NCBI RefSeq assembly: GCF_051401765.1
Contig: NW_027480423.1
Coordinates: forward strand, 11,098,001 to 11,162,000
Reading direction: 5' to 3'
Length of the DNA: 64,000 nt
Source of the DNA: Calliopsis andreniformis
Taxonomy: Eukaryota > Arthropoda > Insecta > Hymenoptera > Andrenidae
Shown: positions 12,320-25,560 of the stretch, piece by piece
How positions within the stretch are numbered: position 1 is the first letter of the stretch
Layout of the letters: each line of letters begins with the position of its first letter
Program-made: the position numbers and the translations under genes
The notes under the pieces: generated by a model
What the model was told of the DNA's origin: nothing
The model's database searches: none
The model's input: the letters and a program-made list of their open reading frames with translations, nothing else

Positions 12320-14628
12320 AACAGGAATAATTGCAACCAGTGTGAAAGTAATGGTCGTTTCTACGTTCCCGGCAACCTACACTTCACTCTAGGGCGTTGC
12401 TCCACCACATCGAATAACCACGGCCTTAGATGTCAACGCCAGAATCACAAAATGCAATATAAATACCACAGCTTTTCCATCGTATAAAATGAATAATTGC
12501 AAACAGTGTGGAGATGATGGTCAGTTCTACGTTCCGGGGTACATAGGATTCACTCTAGGGCGTTGCTCCACCACATCGAATAGCTACAGCCTTAGAAGTC
12601 AACGCCAGATGCATAAAATACAATATAAATACAACAGCCTTTCCATCGTATAGCATGAGTAATAGCAACCATTGTGGAAGTTATGGTCATATCTACGTTC
12701 CGCGCAACCTAGGCATGACGCTAGGGCGTTGCTCCTCCAGATGGAATAGGTATGGCTATAGAAGCCAATGCCTGAAGCATAAAATACAGTAAAGATACAA
12801 GAGCTTCTCCATACTATAACAGGTATAATTGCAACCAGTGTGAAAGTGATGGTCATTTCTACGTTCCGGGCAACCTAGGCTCCGCTCTATGCAGGTCTCC
12901 ACCAGATCGAATAGCTAGGGACTTAGAAGTCCACGCCAGAAGCATAAAATTCAATAAAAATACAACAGTTGTTGCATTGTATAACAGGAATAATTGCAAC
13001 CAGTGTCAAAGTACTGGTCATTTCTACGTTTCGGGCATCCTAGACTTCACTCTACGGCGTTGCTCCACCAAATCGAATAGCTAGGGCCTTAGAAGTCAAC
13101 GCCCAAAGCATAAAATACAATATAAATACAACAGCTTTTCCATCGTATAAAATGAATAATTGCAAACAGTGTGAAAGTAATGGTCATTTCTACGTTCCGG
13201 GCAACCTAGGCTTCACTCTAGGGCGTAGCTCCACCAGATCGAATAGCTAGGGACGTAGAATTCAACGCCAGAAGCATAAAATACAATAAAAATACAACAG
13301 TCTTGCCATCGTATAATAGGAATAATTCCAACCAGTGTGAAGGTAATGGTCATTTCTACGTTCCGTGCAACCTAGGTGTCTCTCTAGCGCGTTCCTCCAC
13401 CACATCTAATAGCTACGGCCTTAGAAGTCAACGCCATAAGCATAAAATACAATATAAATACAACAGCTTCTCCATCGTATAAAATGAATAATTGCAGACA
13501 GAGTGAAAGTAATGGTCATTGCTGCGTTCCGGGCAACCTATGCTCCGCCCTAGGTTGTTGCTCCACCAGATCGAATAGCTAGGGACTTAGAATTCAACGC
13601 CAGATGAATAAAATAAAATAAAAATGCAACAGTTTTTCCATTGTATAACAGGAATAATTGCAAGCAGTTTGAAAGTAATGGTCATTTCTACGCTCCGTGC
13701 AACCTAGGCGTCACTGTAGCGCGTTCCTCCACCACATCTAATAGCTACGGCCTTAGAAGTCAACGCCAGAAGCATAAAATACAATATAAATACAACAGCT
13801 TTTCCATCGTATAGAATGAATCATTGCAAACAGTGTGAAAGTCATGGTCGTTTCTACGTTCCGGGAAACCTAGCCTTCCCTCTAGGGCGTTACTTCACCA
13901 CATCGAATAGCTACGGCCTTAGAAGTCAACGCCAGAAGCATAAAATGCTATAAAAATACAGCAGTTTTTCCGTCGTATAACAGGAGTAATTGCAACCAGA
14001 GTGAAGGTGATGGTCATTTCTACGTTCCGGGCAACCTAGGCTTCACTCTAGGGCGTTGGTCAACCAGAGCGTATAGTAAGGGCCTAAGAAGTCAACGTTA
14101 GAATCATAAAATACAAAATAAATACAACAGTTTTTCCATCGCATAAAAAGTATAATTGCAACCAGTGTGAAAACTATGGTCACTTCTACGTTCCGGGCAA
14201 CCTCGGCTTCACCCTACGGCGTTGCTCTACCAGATCAAAGAGTGAGAGCCTTAGACGTCAACACCAGAATCAGAAAATGCAATAAAAATGCAACAGTTTT
14301 TCCATCGATTAGCATGAATAATTGCAACCAGAGTGAAGGTGATGGTCATTTTTACGTTCCGGGCAACCTAGGCTTCACTCTACGGCGTTGCTTCACCAGA
14401 TCGAATAGTTAGGGCCTTACAAGTCAACGCCGGAAGCATAAAATACAATAAAGATGCAACAGTTTTTCCATCGTATAAGAGGAATAATTACAACCAGTGT
14501 GAAAGTGATGGTCATTGCTGCGTTCCGGGCAACCTAGGCTTCACTCTAGGGCGTTGCTCCACCAGATCGAATAGCTAGGGACTTATAATTCAACTCAAGA
14601 AGCATAACATACAATAAAAGTACAACAG
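12320..14628 (+). repeat. Higher-order block A1 (about 2.3 kb)
   Basis: Matches block A2 at a constant 4149-bp offset (25 x 166 minus 1): GGCAACCTACAC at 12371 and 16520, CAGGAATAAT at 12322 and 16471. The shared odd segment CTATGCAGGTCTCC (about 12888 and 17037), a reworked 1-bp-shorter form of the CTAGGGCGTTGCTCC region, supplies the missing base. The whole of A1 is nearly identical to A2 by eye. Confidence 0.92.
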
Positions 14629-16052
14629 TTTTTCCATGGTACAACAGGAATAATTGCAACCAGTGTGAAAGTAATGGTCGTTTCTACGTTCCCGGCAACC
14701 TAGGCTTCACTCTAGGGCGTTGCTCCACCACATCGAATAACCACGGCCTTAGATGTCAACGCCAGAATCACAAAATGCAATATAAATACCACAGCTTTTC
14801 CATCGTATAAAATGAATAATTGCAAACAGTGTGGAGATGATGGTCATTTCTACGTTCCGAGGTACATAGGATTCACTCTAGGGCGTTGCTCCACCACATC
14901 GAATAGCTACAGCCTTAGAAGTCAACGCCAGATGCATAAAATACAATATAAATAGAACAGCCTTTCCATCGTGTAGCATGAGTAATAGCAACCATTGTGG
15001 AAGTTATGGTCATATCTACGTTCCGCGCAACCTAGGCATGACGCTAGGGCGTTGCTGCTCCAGATGGAATAGGTATGGCTATAGAAGCCAATGCATGAAG
15101 CATAAAATACAGTAAAGATACAAGAGCTTCTCCATACTATAACAGGTATAATTGCAACCAGTGTGAAAGTGATGGTCATTTCTACGTTCCGGGCAACCTA
15201 GGCTCCGCTCTAGGTTGTTGCTCCACAAGATCGAATAGCTAGGGACTTAGAATTCAACGCCAGATGCATAAAATAAAATAAAAATGCAACAGTTTTTCCA
15301 TTGTATAACAGGAATAATTGCAAGCAGTTTGAAAGTAATGGTCATTTCTACGCTCCGTGCAACCTAGGCGTCACTGTAGCGCGTTCCTCCACCACATCTA
15401 ATAGCTACGGCCTTAGAAGTCAACGCCAGAAGCATAAAATACAATATAAATACAACAGCTTTTCCATCGTATAAAATGAATAATTGCAAACAGTGTGAAA
15501 GTCATGGTCGTTTCTACGTTCCGGGAAACCTAGCCTTCACTCCAGGGCGTTACTTCACCACATCGAATAGCTACGGCCTTAGAAGTCAACGCCAGAAGCA
15601 TAAAATGCTATAAAAATACAGCAGTTTTTCCGTCGTATAACAGGAGTAATTGCAGCCAGAGTGAAGGTGATGGTCATTTCTACGTTTCGGGCAACCTAGG
15701 CTTCACTCTAGGGCGTTGGTCAACCAGAGCGTATAGTTAGGGCCTAAGAAGTCAACGTTAGAATCATAAAATACAAAATAAATACAACAGTTTTTCCATC
15801 GCATAAAAAGTATAATTGCAACCAGTGTGAAAGCTATGGTCACTTCTACGTTCCGGGCAACCTCGGCTTCACCCTAGGGCGTTGCTCTACCAGATCGAAG
15901 AGTGAGAGCCTTAGACGTCAACACCAGAAGCAGAAAATGCAATAAAAATGCAACAGTTTTTCCATCGATTAGCATGAATAATTGCAACCAGAGTGAAGGT
16001 GATGGTCATTTTTACGTTCCGGGCAACCTAGGCTTCACTCTACGGCGTTGCT
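14612..16052 (+). repeat. Higher-order block B1 (about 1.4 kb)
   Basis: Follows A1 directly and matches B2 at +5145 bp (31 x 166 minus 1), for example AAAAGTACAACAG at 14616 and 19761. Shared variants are GTTCCGAGGTACATAGG, TTGCTGCTCCAGATGG, CAATGCATGAAGC and TCCACAAGATCG. It ends where CGTTGCTCCACC (16052) replaces CGTTGCTTCACC. Confidence 0.9.
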
Positions 16053-16468
16053 CCACCAGATCGAATAGCTAGGGACTTAGAATTCAACTCAAGAAGCATA
16101 AAATACAATAAAAATACAACAGTTTTTCCATGGTATAACAGGAATAATTGCAACCAGTGTGAAAATAATGGTCGTTTCTACGTTCCCGGCAACCTAGGCT
16201 TCACTCTACGGCGTTGCTCCACCAGATCGAATAGTTAGGGCCTTACAAGTCAACGCCGGAAGCATAAAATACAATAAAGATGCAACAGTTTTTCCATCGT
16301 ATAAAATGAATAGTTGCAAACAGTGTGAAAGTAATGGTCATTTCTACGTTCCGGGCAACCTAGGCTCCGCTATAGGGCGTTGCTCCACCAGATCGAATAG
16401 CTAGGGACTTAGACTTCAACGCCAGATGCATAAAATACAATAAAAATGCAGCAGTTTTTCCATTGTAT

Positions 16469-18777
16469 AACAGGAATAATTGCAACCAGTGTGAAAGTAA
16501 TGGTCGTTTCTACGTTCCCGGCAACCTACACTTCACTCTAGGGCGTTGCTCCACCACATCGAATAACCACGGCCTTAGATGTCAACGCCAGAATCACAAA
16601 ATGCAATATAAATACCACAGCTTTTCCATCGTATAAAATGAATAATTGCAAACAGTGTGGAGATGATGGTCAGTTCTACGTTCCGGGGTACATAGGATTC
16701 ACTCTAGGGCGTTGCTCCACCACATCGAATAGCTACAGCCTTAGAAGTCAACGCCAGATGCATAAAATACAATATAAATACAACAGCCTTTCCATCGTAT
16801 AGCATGAGTAATAGCAACCATTGTGGAAGTTATGGTCATATCTACGTTCCGCGCAACCTAGGCATGACGCTAGGGCGTTGCTCCTCCAGATGGAATAGGT
16901 ATGGCTATAGAAGCCAATGCCTGAAGCATAAAATACAGTAAAGATACAAGAGCTTCTCCATACTATAACAGGTATAATTGCAACCAGTGTGAAAGTGATG
17001 GTCATTTCTACGTTCCGGGCAACCTAGGCTCCGCTCTATGCAGGTCTCCACCAGATCGAATAGCTAGGGACTTAGAAGTCCACGCCAGAAGCATAAAATT
17101 CAATAAAAATACAACAGTTGTTGCATTGTATAACAGGAATAATTGCAACCAGTGTCAAAGTACTGGTCATTTCTACGTTTCGGGCATCCTAGACTTCACT
17201 CTACGGCGTTGCTCCACCAAATCGAATAGCTAGGGCCTTAGAAGTCAACGCCCAAAGCATAAAATACAATATAAATACAACAGCTTTTCCATCGTATAAA
17301 ATGAATAATTGCAAACAGTGTGAAAGTAATGGTCATTTCTACGTTCCGGGCAACCTAGGCTTCACTCTAGGGCGTAGCTCCACCAGATCGAATAGCTAGG
17401 GACGTAGAATTCAACGCCAGAAGCATAAAATACAATAAAAATACAACAGTCTTGCCATCGTATAATAGGAATAATTCCAACCAGTGTGAAGGTAATGGTC
17501 ATTTCTACGTTCCGTGCAACCTAGGTGTCTCTCTAGCGCGTTCCTCCACCACATCTAATAGCTACGGCCTTAGAAGTCAACGCCATAAGCATAAAATACA
17601 ATATAAATACAACAGCTTCTCCATCGTATAAAATGAATAATTGCAGACAGAGTGAAAGTAATGGTCATTGCTGCGTTCCGGGCAACCTATGCTCCGCCCT
17701 AGGTTGTTGCTCCACCAGATCGAATAGCTAGGGACTTAGAATTCAACGCCAGATGAATAAAATAAAATAAAAATGCAACAGTTTTTCCATTGTATAACAG
17801 GAATAATTGCAAGCAGTTTGAAAGTAATGGTCATTTCTACGCTCCGTGCAACCTAGGCGTCACTGTAGCGCGTTCCTCCACCACATCTAATAGCTACGGC
17901 CTTAGAAGTCAACGCCAGAAGCATAAAATACAATATAAATACAACAGCTTTTCCATCGTATAGAATGAATCATTGCAAACAGTGTGAAAGTCATGGTCGT
18001 TTCTACGTTCCGGGAAACCTAGCCTTCCCTCTAGGGCGTTACTTCACCACATCGAATAGCTACGGCCTTAGAAGTCAACGCCAGAAGCATAAAATGCTAT
18101 AAAAATACAGCAGTTTTTCCGTCGTATAACAGGAGTAATTGCAACCAGAGTGAAGGTGATGGTCATTTCTACGTTCCGGGCAACCTAGGCTTCACTCTAG
18201 GGCGTTGGTCAACCAGAGCGTATAGTAAGGGCCTAAGAAGTCAACGTTAGAATCATAAAATACAAAATAAATACAACAGTTTTTCCATCGCATAAAAAGT
18301 ATAATTGCAACCAGTGTGAAAACTATGGTCACTTCTACGTTCCGGGCAACCTCGGCTTCACCCTACGGCGTTGCTCTACCAGATCGAAGAGTGAGAGCCT
18401 TAGACGTCAACACCAGAATCAGAAAATGCAATAAAAATGCAACAGTTTTTCCATCGATTAGCATGAATAATTGCAACCAGAGTGAAGGTGATGGTCATTT
18501 TTACGTTCCGGGCAACCTAGGCTTCACTCTACGGCGTTGCTTCACCAGATCGAATAGTTAGGGCCTTACAAGTCAACGCCGGAAGCATAAAATACAATAA
18601 AGATGCAATAGTTTTTCCATCGTATAAGAGGAATAATTACAACCAGTGTGAAAGTGATGGTCATTGCTGCGTTCCGGGCAACCTAGGCTTCACTCTAGGG
18701 CGTTGCTCCACCAGATCGAATGGCTAGGGACTTAGAATTCAACTCAAGAAGCATAACATACAATAAAAATACACCAG
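16469..18777 (+). repeat. Higher-order block A2 (copy of A1)
   Basis: Partner of A1 at +4149 bp. The few differences include CAGATCAAAGAG in A1 versus CAGATCGAAGAG in A2 near 18382, and TGCAATAG for TGCAACAG near 18605. In A1 the next block is B1. In A2 about 996 bp of extra repeats come before B2. Confidence 0.92.
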
Positions 18778-19626
18778 TTTTTCCATGGTATAACAGGAAT
18801 AATTGCAACCAGTGTGAAAATAATGGTCGTATCTACGTTCCCGGCAACCTAGGCTTCACTCTACGGCGTTGCTTCACCAGATCGAATAGTTAGGGCCTTA
18901 CAAGTCAACGCCGGAAGCATAAAATACAATAAAGATGCAACAGTTTTTCCATCGTATAAGAGGAATAATTACAACCAGTGTGAAAGTAATGGTCATTGCT
19001 GCGTTCCGGGCAACCTAGGCTTCACTCTAGGGCGTTGCTCCACCAGATCGAATAGCTAGGGACTTAGAATTCAACTCAAGAAGCATAAAATACAATAAAA
19101 ATACAACAGTTTTTCCATGGTATAACAGGAATAATTGCAACCAGTGTGAAAATAATGGTCGTTTCTACGTTCCCGGCAACCTAGGCTTCACTCTACGGCG
19201 TTGCTTCACCAGATCGAATAGTTAGGGCCTTACAAGTCAACGCCGGAAGCATAAAGTACAATAAAGATGCAACAGTTTTTCCATCGTATAAGAGGAATAA
19301 TTACAACCAGTGTGAAAGTAATGGTCATTGCTGCGTTCCGGGCAACCTAGGCTCCTCTCTAGGGCGTTGCTCCACCAGATCGAATAGCTAGGGTCTTAGA
19401 ATTCAACGCCAGATGCATAAAATACAATAAAAATGCAACAGTTTTTCCATCGTATAAAACGAATAGTTGCAAACAGCGTGAAAGTAATGGTCATTTCTAC
19501 GTTCCGGGCAACCTAGGCTTCACTCTAGGGCGTTGCTCCACCAGATCGAATAGCTAGGGCCTTAGAATTCAACGCCAGAAGCATAAAATACAATATAAAT
19601 ACAACAGCTTTTCCATCGTATAAAAT
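18631..19626 (+). repeat. 332-bp dimeric higher-order repeat run
   Basis: GAGGAATAATTACAACC recurs with GAATAATTAC starting at 18631, 18963 and 19295, exactly two monomers apart. One half of each dimer carries AATTCAACTCAAGAAGC, the other GGCGTTGCTTCACC and CTTACAAGTCAACGCCGG. The last part changes to a GAATAGTTGCAAACAGCG variant (19461). The run accounts for most of the 996 bp separating A2 from B2. Confidence 0.88.
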
Positions 19627-19756
19627 GAATAATTGCAAACAGTGTGAAAGTAATGGTCATTTCTACGTTCCGTGCAACCTAGGCGTCACTCTAGCGCGTT
19701 CCTCCACCACATCTAATAGCTACGGCCTTAGAAGTCAACGCCAGAAGCATAAAAAA

Positions 19757-21197
19757 CAATAAAAGTACAACAGTTTTTCCATGGTACAACAGGAATAATT
19801 GCAACCAGTGTGAAAGTAATGGTCGTTTCTACGTTCCCGGCAACCTAGGCTTCACTCTAGGGCGTTGCTCCACCACATCGAATAACCACGGCCGTAGATG
19901 TCAACGCCAGAATCACAAAATGCAATATAAATACCACAGCTTTTCCATCGTATAAAATGAATAATTGCAAACAGTGTGGAGATGATGGTCATTTCTACGT
20001 TCCGAGGTACATAGGATTCACTCTAGGGCGTTGCTCCACCACATCGAATAGCTACAGCCTTAGAAGTCAACGCCAGATGCATAAAATACAATATAAATAC
20101 AACAGCCTTTCCATCGTGTAGCATGAGTAATAGCAACCATTGTGGAAGTTATGGTCATATCTACGTTCCGCGCAACCTAGGCATGACGCTAGGGCGTTGC
20201 TGCTCCAGATGGAATAGGTATGGCTATAGAAGCCAATGCATGAAGCATAAAATACAGTAAAGATGCAAGAGCTTCTCCATACTATAACAGGTATAATTGC
20301 AACCAGTGTGAAAGTGATGGTCAATTCTACGTTCCGGGCAACCTAGGCTCCGCTCTAGGTTGTTGCTCCACAAGATCGAATAGCTAGGGACTTAGAATTC
20401 AACGCCAGATGCATAAAATAAAATAAAAATGCAACAGTTTTTCCATTGTATAACAGGAATAATTGCAAGCAGTTTGAAAGTAATGGTCATTTCTACGCTC
20501 CGTGCAACCTAGGCGTCACTGTAGCGCGTTCCTCCACCACATCTAATAGCTACGGCCTTAGAAGTCAACGCCAGAAGCATAAAATACAATATAAATACAA
20601 CAGCTTTTCCATCGTATAAAATGAATAATTGCAAACAGTGTGAAAGTCATGGTCGTTTCTACGTTCCGGGAAACCTAGCCTTCACTCCAGGGCGTTACTT
20701 CACCACATCGAATAGCTACGGCCTTAGAAGTCAACGCCAGAAGCATAAAATGCTATAAAAATACAGCAGTTTTTCCGTCGTATAACAGGAGTAATTGCAG
20801 CCAGAGTGAAGGTGATGGTCATTTCTACGTTTCGGGCAACCTAGGCTTCACTCTAGGGCGTTGGTCAACCAGAGCGTATAGTTAGGGCCTAAGAAGTCAA
20901 CGTTAGAATCATAAAATACAAAATAAATACAACAGTTTTTCCATCGCATAAAAAGTATAATTGCAACCAGTGTGAAAGCTATGGTCACTTCTACGTTCCG
21001 GGCAACCTCGGCTTCACCCTAGGGCGTTGCTCTACCAGATCGAAGAGTGAGAGCCTTAGACGTCAACACCAGAAGCAGAAAATGCAATAAAAATGCAACA
21101 GTTTTTCCATCGATTAGCATGAATAATTGCAACCAGAGTGATGGTGATGGTCATTTTTACGTTCCGGGCAACCTAGGCTTCACTCTACGGCGTTGCT
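19757..21197 (+). repeat. Higher-order block B2 (copy of B1)
   Basis: Partner of B1. A1+B1 span about 3.7 kb, and A2+B2 are the same series interrupted by 996 bp. Small differences such as GTGATGGTGATGG for GTGAAGGTGATGG near 21138 postdate the copying. Confidence 0.9.
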
Positions 21198-21286
21198 TCA
21201 CCAGATCGAATAGTTAGGGCCTTACAAGTCAACGCCGGAAGCATAAAATACAATAAAGATGCAACAGTTTTTCCATCGTATAAGAG

Positions 21287-22110
21287 GAATAATTACAACC
21301 AGTGTGAAAGTAATGGGCATTGCTGCGTTCCGGGCAACCTAGGCTTCACTCTAGGGCGTTGCTCCACCAGATCGAATAGCTAGGGACTTAGAATTCAACT
21401 CAAGAAGCATAAAATACAATAAAAATACAACAGTTTTTCCATGGTATAACAGGAATAATTGCAACCAGTGTGAAAACAATGGTCGTTTCTACGTTCCCGG
21501 CAACCTAGGCTTCACTCTACGGCGTTGCTTCACCAGATCGAATAGTTAGGGCCTTACAAGTCAACGCCGGAAGCATAAAATACAATAAAGATGCAACAGT
21601 TTTTCCATCGTATAAGAGGAATAATTACAACCAGTGTGAAAGTAATGGTCATTGCTGCGTTCCGGGCAACCTAGGCTTCACTCTAGGGCGTTGCTCCACC
21701 AGATCGAATAGCTAGGGACTTAGAATTCAACTCAAGAAGCATAAAATACAATAAAAATACAACAGTTTTTCCATGGTATAACGGGAATAATTGCAACCAG
21801 TGTGAAAATAATGGTCGTTTCTACGTTCCCGGCAACCTAGGCTTCACTCTACGGCGTTGCTTCACCAGATCGAATAGTTAGGGCCTTACAAGTCAACGCC
21901 GGAAGCATAAAATACAATAAAGATGCAACAGTTTTTCCATCGTATAAAATGAATAGTTGCAAACAGCGTGAAAGTAATGGTCATTTCTACGTTCCGGGCA
22001 ACCTAGGCTTCACTCTAGGGCGTTGCTCCACCAGATCGAATAGCTAGGGCCTTAGAATTCAACGCCAGAAGCATAAAATACAATATAAATACAACAGCTT
22101 TTCCATCGAA
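21287..22110 (+). repeat. Second 332-bp dimer run and its 3' partner
   Basis: GAATAATTAC at 21287 and 21619 repeats the dimer of 18.6-19.3 kb. The following GAATAGTTGCAAACAGCG monomer (21951) matches 19461 at 2490 bp, so the end of the dimer run was copied as a unit. Confidence 0.85.
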
Positions 22111-25029
22111 TAACAGGAATGATTGCAACCAGAGTGAAAGTAATTGTCGTTTCTACGTTCCGGGCAACCTAGGCTTCACTCTATGGCGTTGCCCCCCCAC
22201 ATCGAATAGCTACGGCCTTAGAAGTCAAAGCCAGAAGCATAAAATACAATAAAAATACAACAGCTTTTCCATCGTATAACAGGAATAATTACAACCAGTG
22301 TCAAAGTAATGCTCGTTTCTACGTACTGGGCAACCTAGGCTTCACTCTAGGGCGTTTCTCCACCACATCGAATAGCTACGGCCTTAGAAGTCAACGCCAG
22401 AAGCATAAAACACAATATAAATACAACAGCTTTTCCATTGTATAAACTGAATAATTGCAAACAATGTGAAGATGATGGTCATTTCTACGATCCGGGCTAC
22501 CTAGGCTTCACTCTAGGGCGTTGCTCCACCACATCGAATAGCTACGGCCTTAGAAGTCAACGCCAGAAGCATAAAATACAATATAAATACAGCTGCTCTT
22601 CCATCGTATCAAATGAATAATTGCAAACAGTGTGAAAGTAATGGTCATTTCTACGCTCCGGGCAACCTAGGCTTCACTCTAGGGCGTTGCTCCTCCAGAT
22701 CGAATCGCTAGGGCCTTAGAATTCAACGCCAGAAGCATAAAATACAATACAAATACAACAGTTTTTCCATCGTATAACAGGAATAATTGCAAACAGTGTG
22801 AAGGTAGTGGCCATTTCTGCGCTCCGGGCTACCTAGGCTACACTATAGGGCGTTGCTACACCAGATCGAATAGCTAGTGACCTAGAATTCGAACGCCGGA
22901 GGCATAAAATACAATAAAAACGCAACAGTTTTTCCACCGTATAACAGGAGTAACTACAACCAGTGTGAAAGTACTGGTCATTCCTACGTTCCGGGTAACC
23001 TAGGCTTCACTCTAGGGCGTGGCTCCGCCAGATCGAATAGCTAGGGACTTAGAATTCTACGCCAGAAGTATAAAATACAATAAAAATACAACAGTTTTTC
23101 CATCGTGTGACAGGAATAATTGTAACCAGTGTGAAAGTAATGATCATTTCTGCGTTCCGGGCAACCTTGGTTTCACTCTATGGCGTTGCTCCACCAGCTC
23201 GAATAGTTAGGGCCTAAGAAGTCAACGCCAGAAGCATAAAATACGATATAAATACAACAGCTTTTCATCGTATAACAGGAATGATTGCATCAACTGTGAA
23301 GGTAATGGTCAATTCTACGTTCCGGGCAGCCTAGGCTCCACTCTAGAGCGTTGCTCCACCAGATCGAACAGTTAGGGCCTAAGAAGTCAACGCCAGAAGC
23401 ATAAAATACAAAATAAATACAACAGTTTTTCCTTCGTATACAACGGATAATTGCATCCAGTGTGAAAGTTATGGTCATTTCTACGTTCCGGGCAACCTAG
23501 GCTTCACTCTAGGGCGTTGCTGCACCAGATCGAATAGCTAGGGACTTAGAATTCAAAGCCAGAAACATAAAATAAAATAAAAATACAACAGTTTTTCATC
23601 GTATAACGGGAATGATTGCATCAACTGTGAAGGTAATGGTCATTTCTACGTTCCGGGCTACCTAGGCTTTACTCTCAGCCATTGCTCCACCAGATCGAAT
23701 AGATAGGGCCTTAGAAGTCAACGCCAGAAGCATTTAGTGCAACAAAAATACCACAGTTTTTCCATCGTATAACAGGAATAATTGCATCTACTGTGAAGGT
23801 AATGGTCACTTCTACGTTCCGGGCAGCCTATGCTTCACTCGAGGGCGTTGCTCCACCAGATCGAATATTTAGGGCCTAAGAAGTCAACGCCAGAAGAATA
23901 AAATGCGATATAAATACAACAGCTTCTCCATCGTATAAAACGAATAATTGCATCCAGTGTGAAAGTTATGGTCATTTCTACGTTCCTGGCAACCGAGGTT
24001 TCACTCTAGGGCGTTGTTCCACCAGATTGAATAGTTAGGCCCTTAGAAGTCAACGCCAGAAGAATAAAATACAATATAAGTACAACAGTTTTTCCATCGT
24101 ATAAAATGAATAATTGCAAACATTGTGAAAGTAATGGTCATTTCTACGTTCGGGGCAACCCAGGCGTCACACTATGTCGTTGCTCCACCACATCGAATAG
24201 CTATGGCCTTACAAGTCGACGCCAGAAGCATAAAATACAAAATAAATACATCAGTTTTTCCGTCGTATAAAACGAATAATTGCAACCAGTGTGAAATTTA
24301 TGGTCATTTTTACGTTCCGGGCATCCTAGGCTTCACTCTAGGGCGTTGCTCCACCAGATCGAATAGTTAGGGCCTTAGAAGTGAACGCCCGAAACATAAA
24401 ATACATTAAAAATACAACAGTTTTTCCACCGTATGACACGAATAATTGCAACCAGTGTGAAAGCGACAGTCATTTCTACGTTCCGGGCAACCTAGGCTTC
24501 AATCTAGAGCGTTGTTCCACCAGATCGAAAAGTTAGGTCCTAAGAAGTCAACGCCAGAAGCATAAAAAACAATAAAAATACAACTGTTTTTCCACCGTAT
24601 GACACGAATAATAGCAACCAGTGTGAAAGTGATAGTCATTTCTACGTTCCCGGCAACCTAGGCTTCAATCCAGAGCGTTTTTCCACCAGATCGAATAGTT
24701 AGGTCCTAAGAAGTCAACGCCAGAAGCATAAAACACAATCTAAATACAACAGGTTTCCATGGTGTAACAGGAATAATTGCAACCAGTGTGAATGTAACGG
24801 TCATTTCTACTTTCGTGGCAATCTAGGCTTCACTCTAGGGTGTTGCTCCACCACATCGAATAGCTGCGGCCTTAGAAGTCGACGCCAGAATCTTGAAATG
24901 GAATATAAATACAACAGCTTTTCCATCATATAAAACGAGTAATTGCAACCAGTGTGAAAGATATGGTCATCTCTACGTTCCGGGCAGCATAGGCTTGACT
25001 CTATGGCGTTGCTCCACCAGATCGAATAG

Positions 25030-25560
25030 TTAGGGCCTAAGAAATCATCGCCAGAAGAATAAAATACAATATAAATACAACAGGTTCTCCATCGTATAAC
25101 GGGAATAATTGCAACCAGTGTGAAGTTAATGGTCATTTCTACGTTCCGGGCAACCTAGGCTTCACTATAGGGCGTTGCTCCATCAGGTCGAATAGATAGG
25201 GCCTAAGAAGTCTACGACAGTATCACAAAATGCAATATACATACAATGGTTTTCCATGGTATAACAGTAATAATTGCAACCCGTGTGAAAGTAACAGTCA
25301 TTTCTGCTTTCTGGGCAACCTAGGCTTCACTCTAGGGCGTTGCTCCACCACATCGAATAACTACGGCCTTAGAAGTAAACGCCAAAAGCTTAAAAGACAA
25401 TATAAATACAACAGCATTTCCATCGTATAAAACGAGTAATTGCAACCAGTGTTAAAGTTATGGTCATATCTACGTTCCGGGCAACCTAGGCTTGACTCTA
25501 GGGCGTTGCTCCACCACATCGAATAACTACGGCCTCAGAAGTAAACGCCAGAAGCTTAAA
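25030..25560 (+). repeat. Copy 1 of a roughly 3.5-kb-offset duplication
   Basis: Shares with 28.2-29.0 kb the words AGAAATCATCGCCAGA, CTCCATCAGGTCGAATAG, GTCTACG, GCAATATACATACAA, TTTCTGCTTTCTGGGC and CCAAAAGCTTAAAAGAC. The later part pairs at +3482 bp (21 monomers minus 4). Offsets vary along the block, so it was copied in more than one event. Confidence 0.75.

Noticed and set aside
22190..22200. GCCCCCCCAC run as a possible inserted element edge
   Set aside because: It is a local change of GCTCCACCAC within an otherwise normal monomer, with phase kept on both sides.
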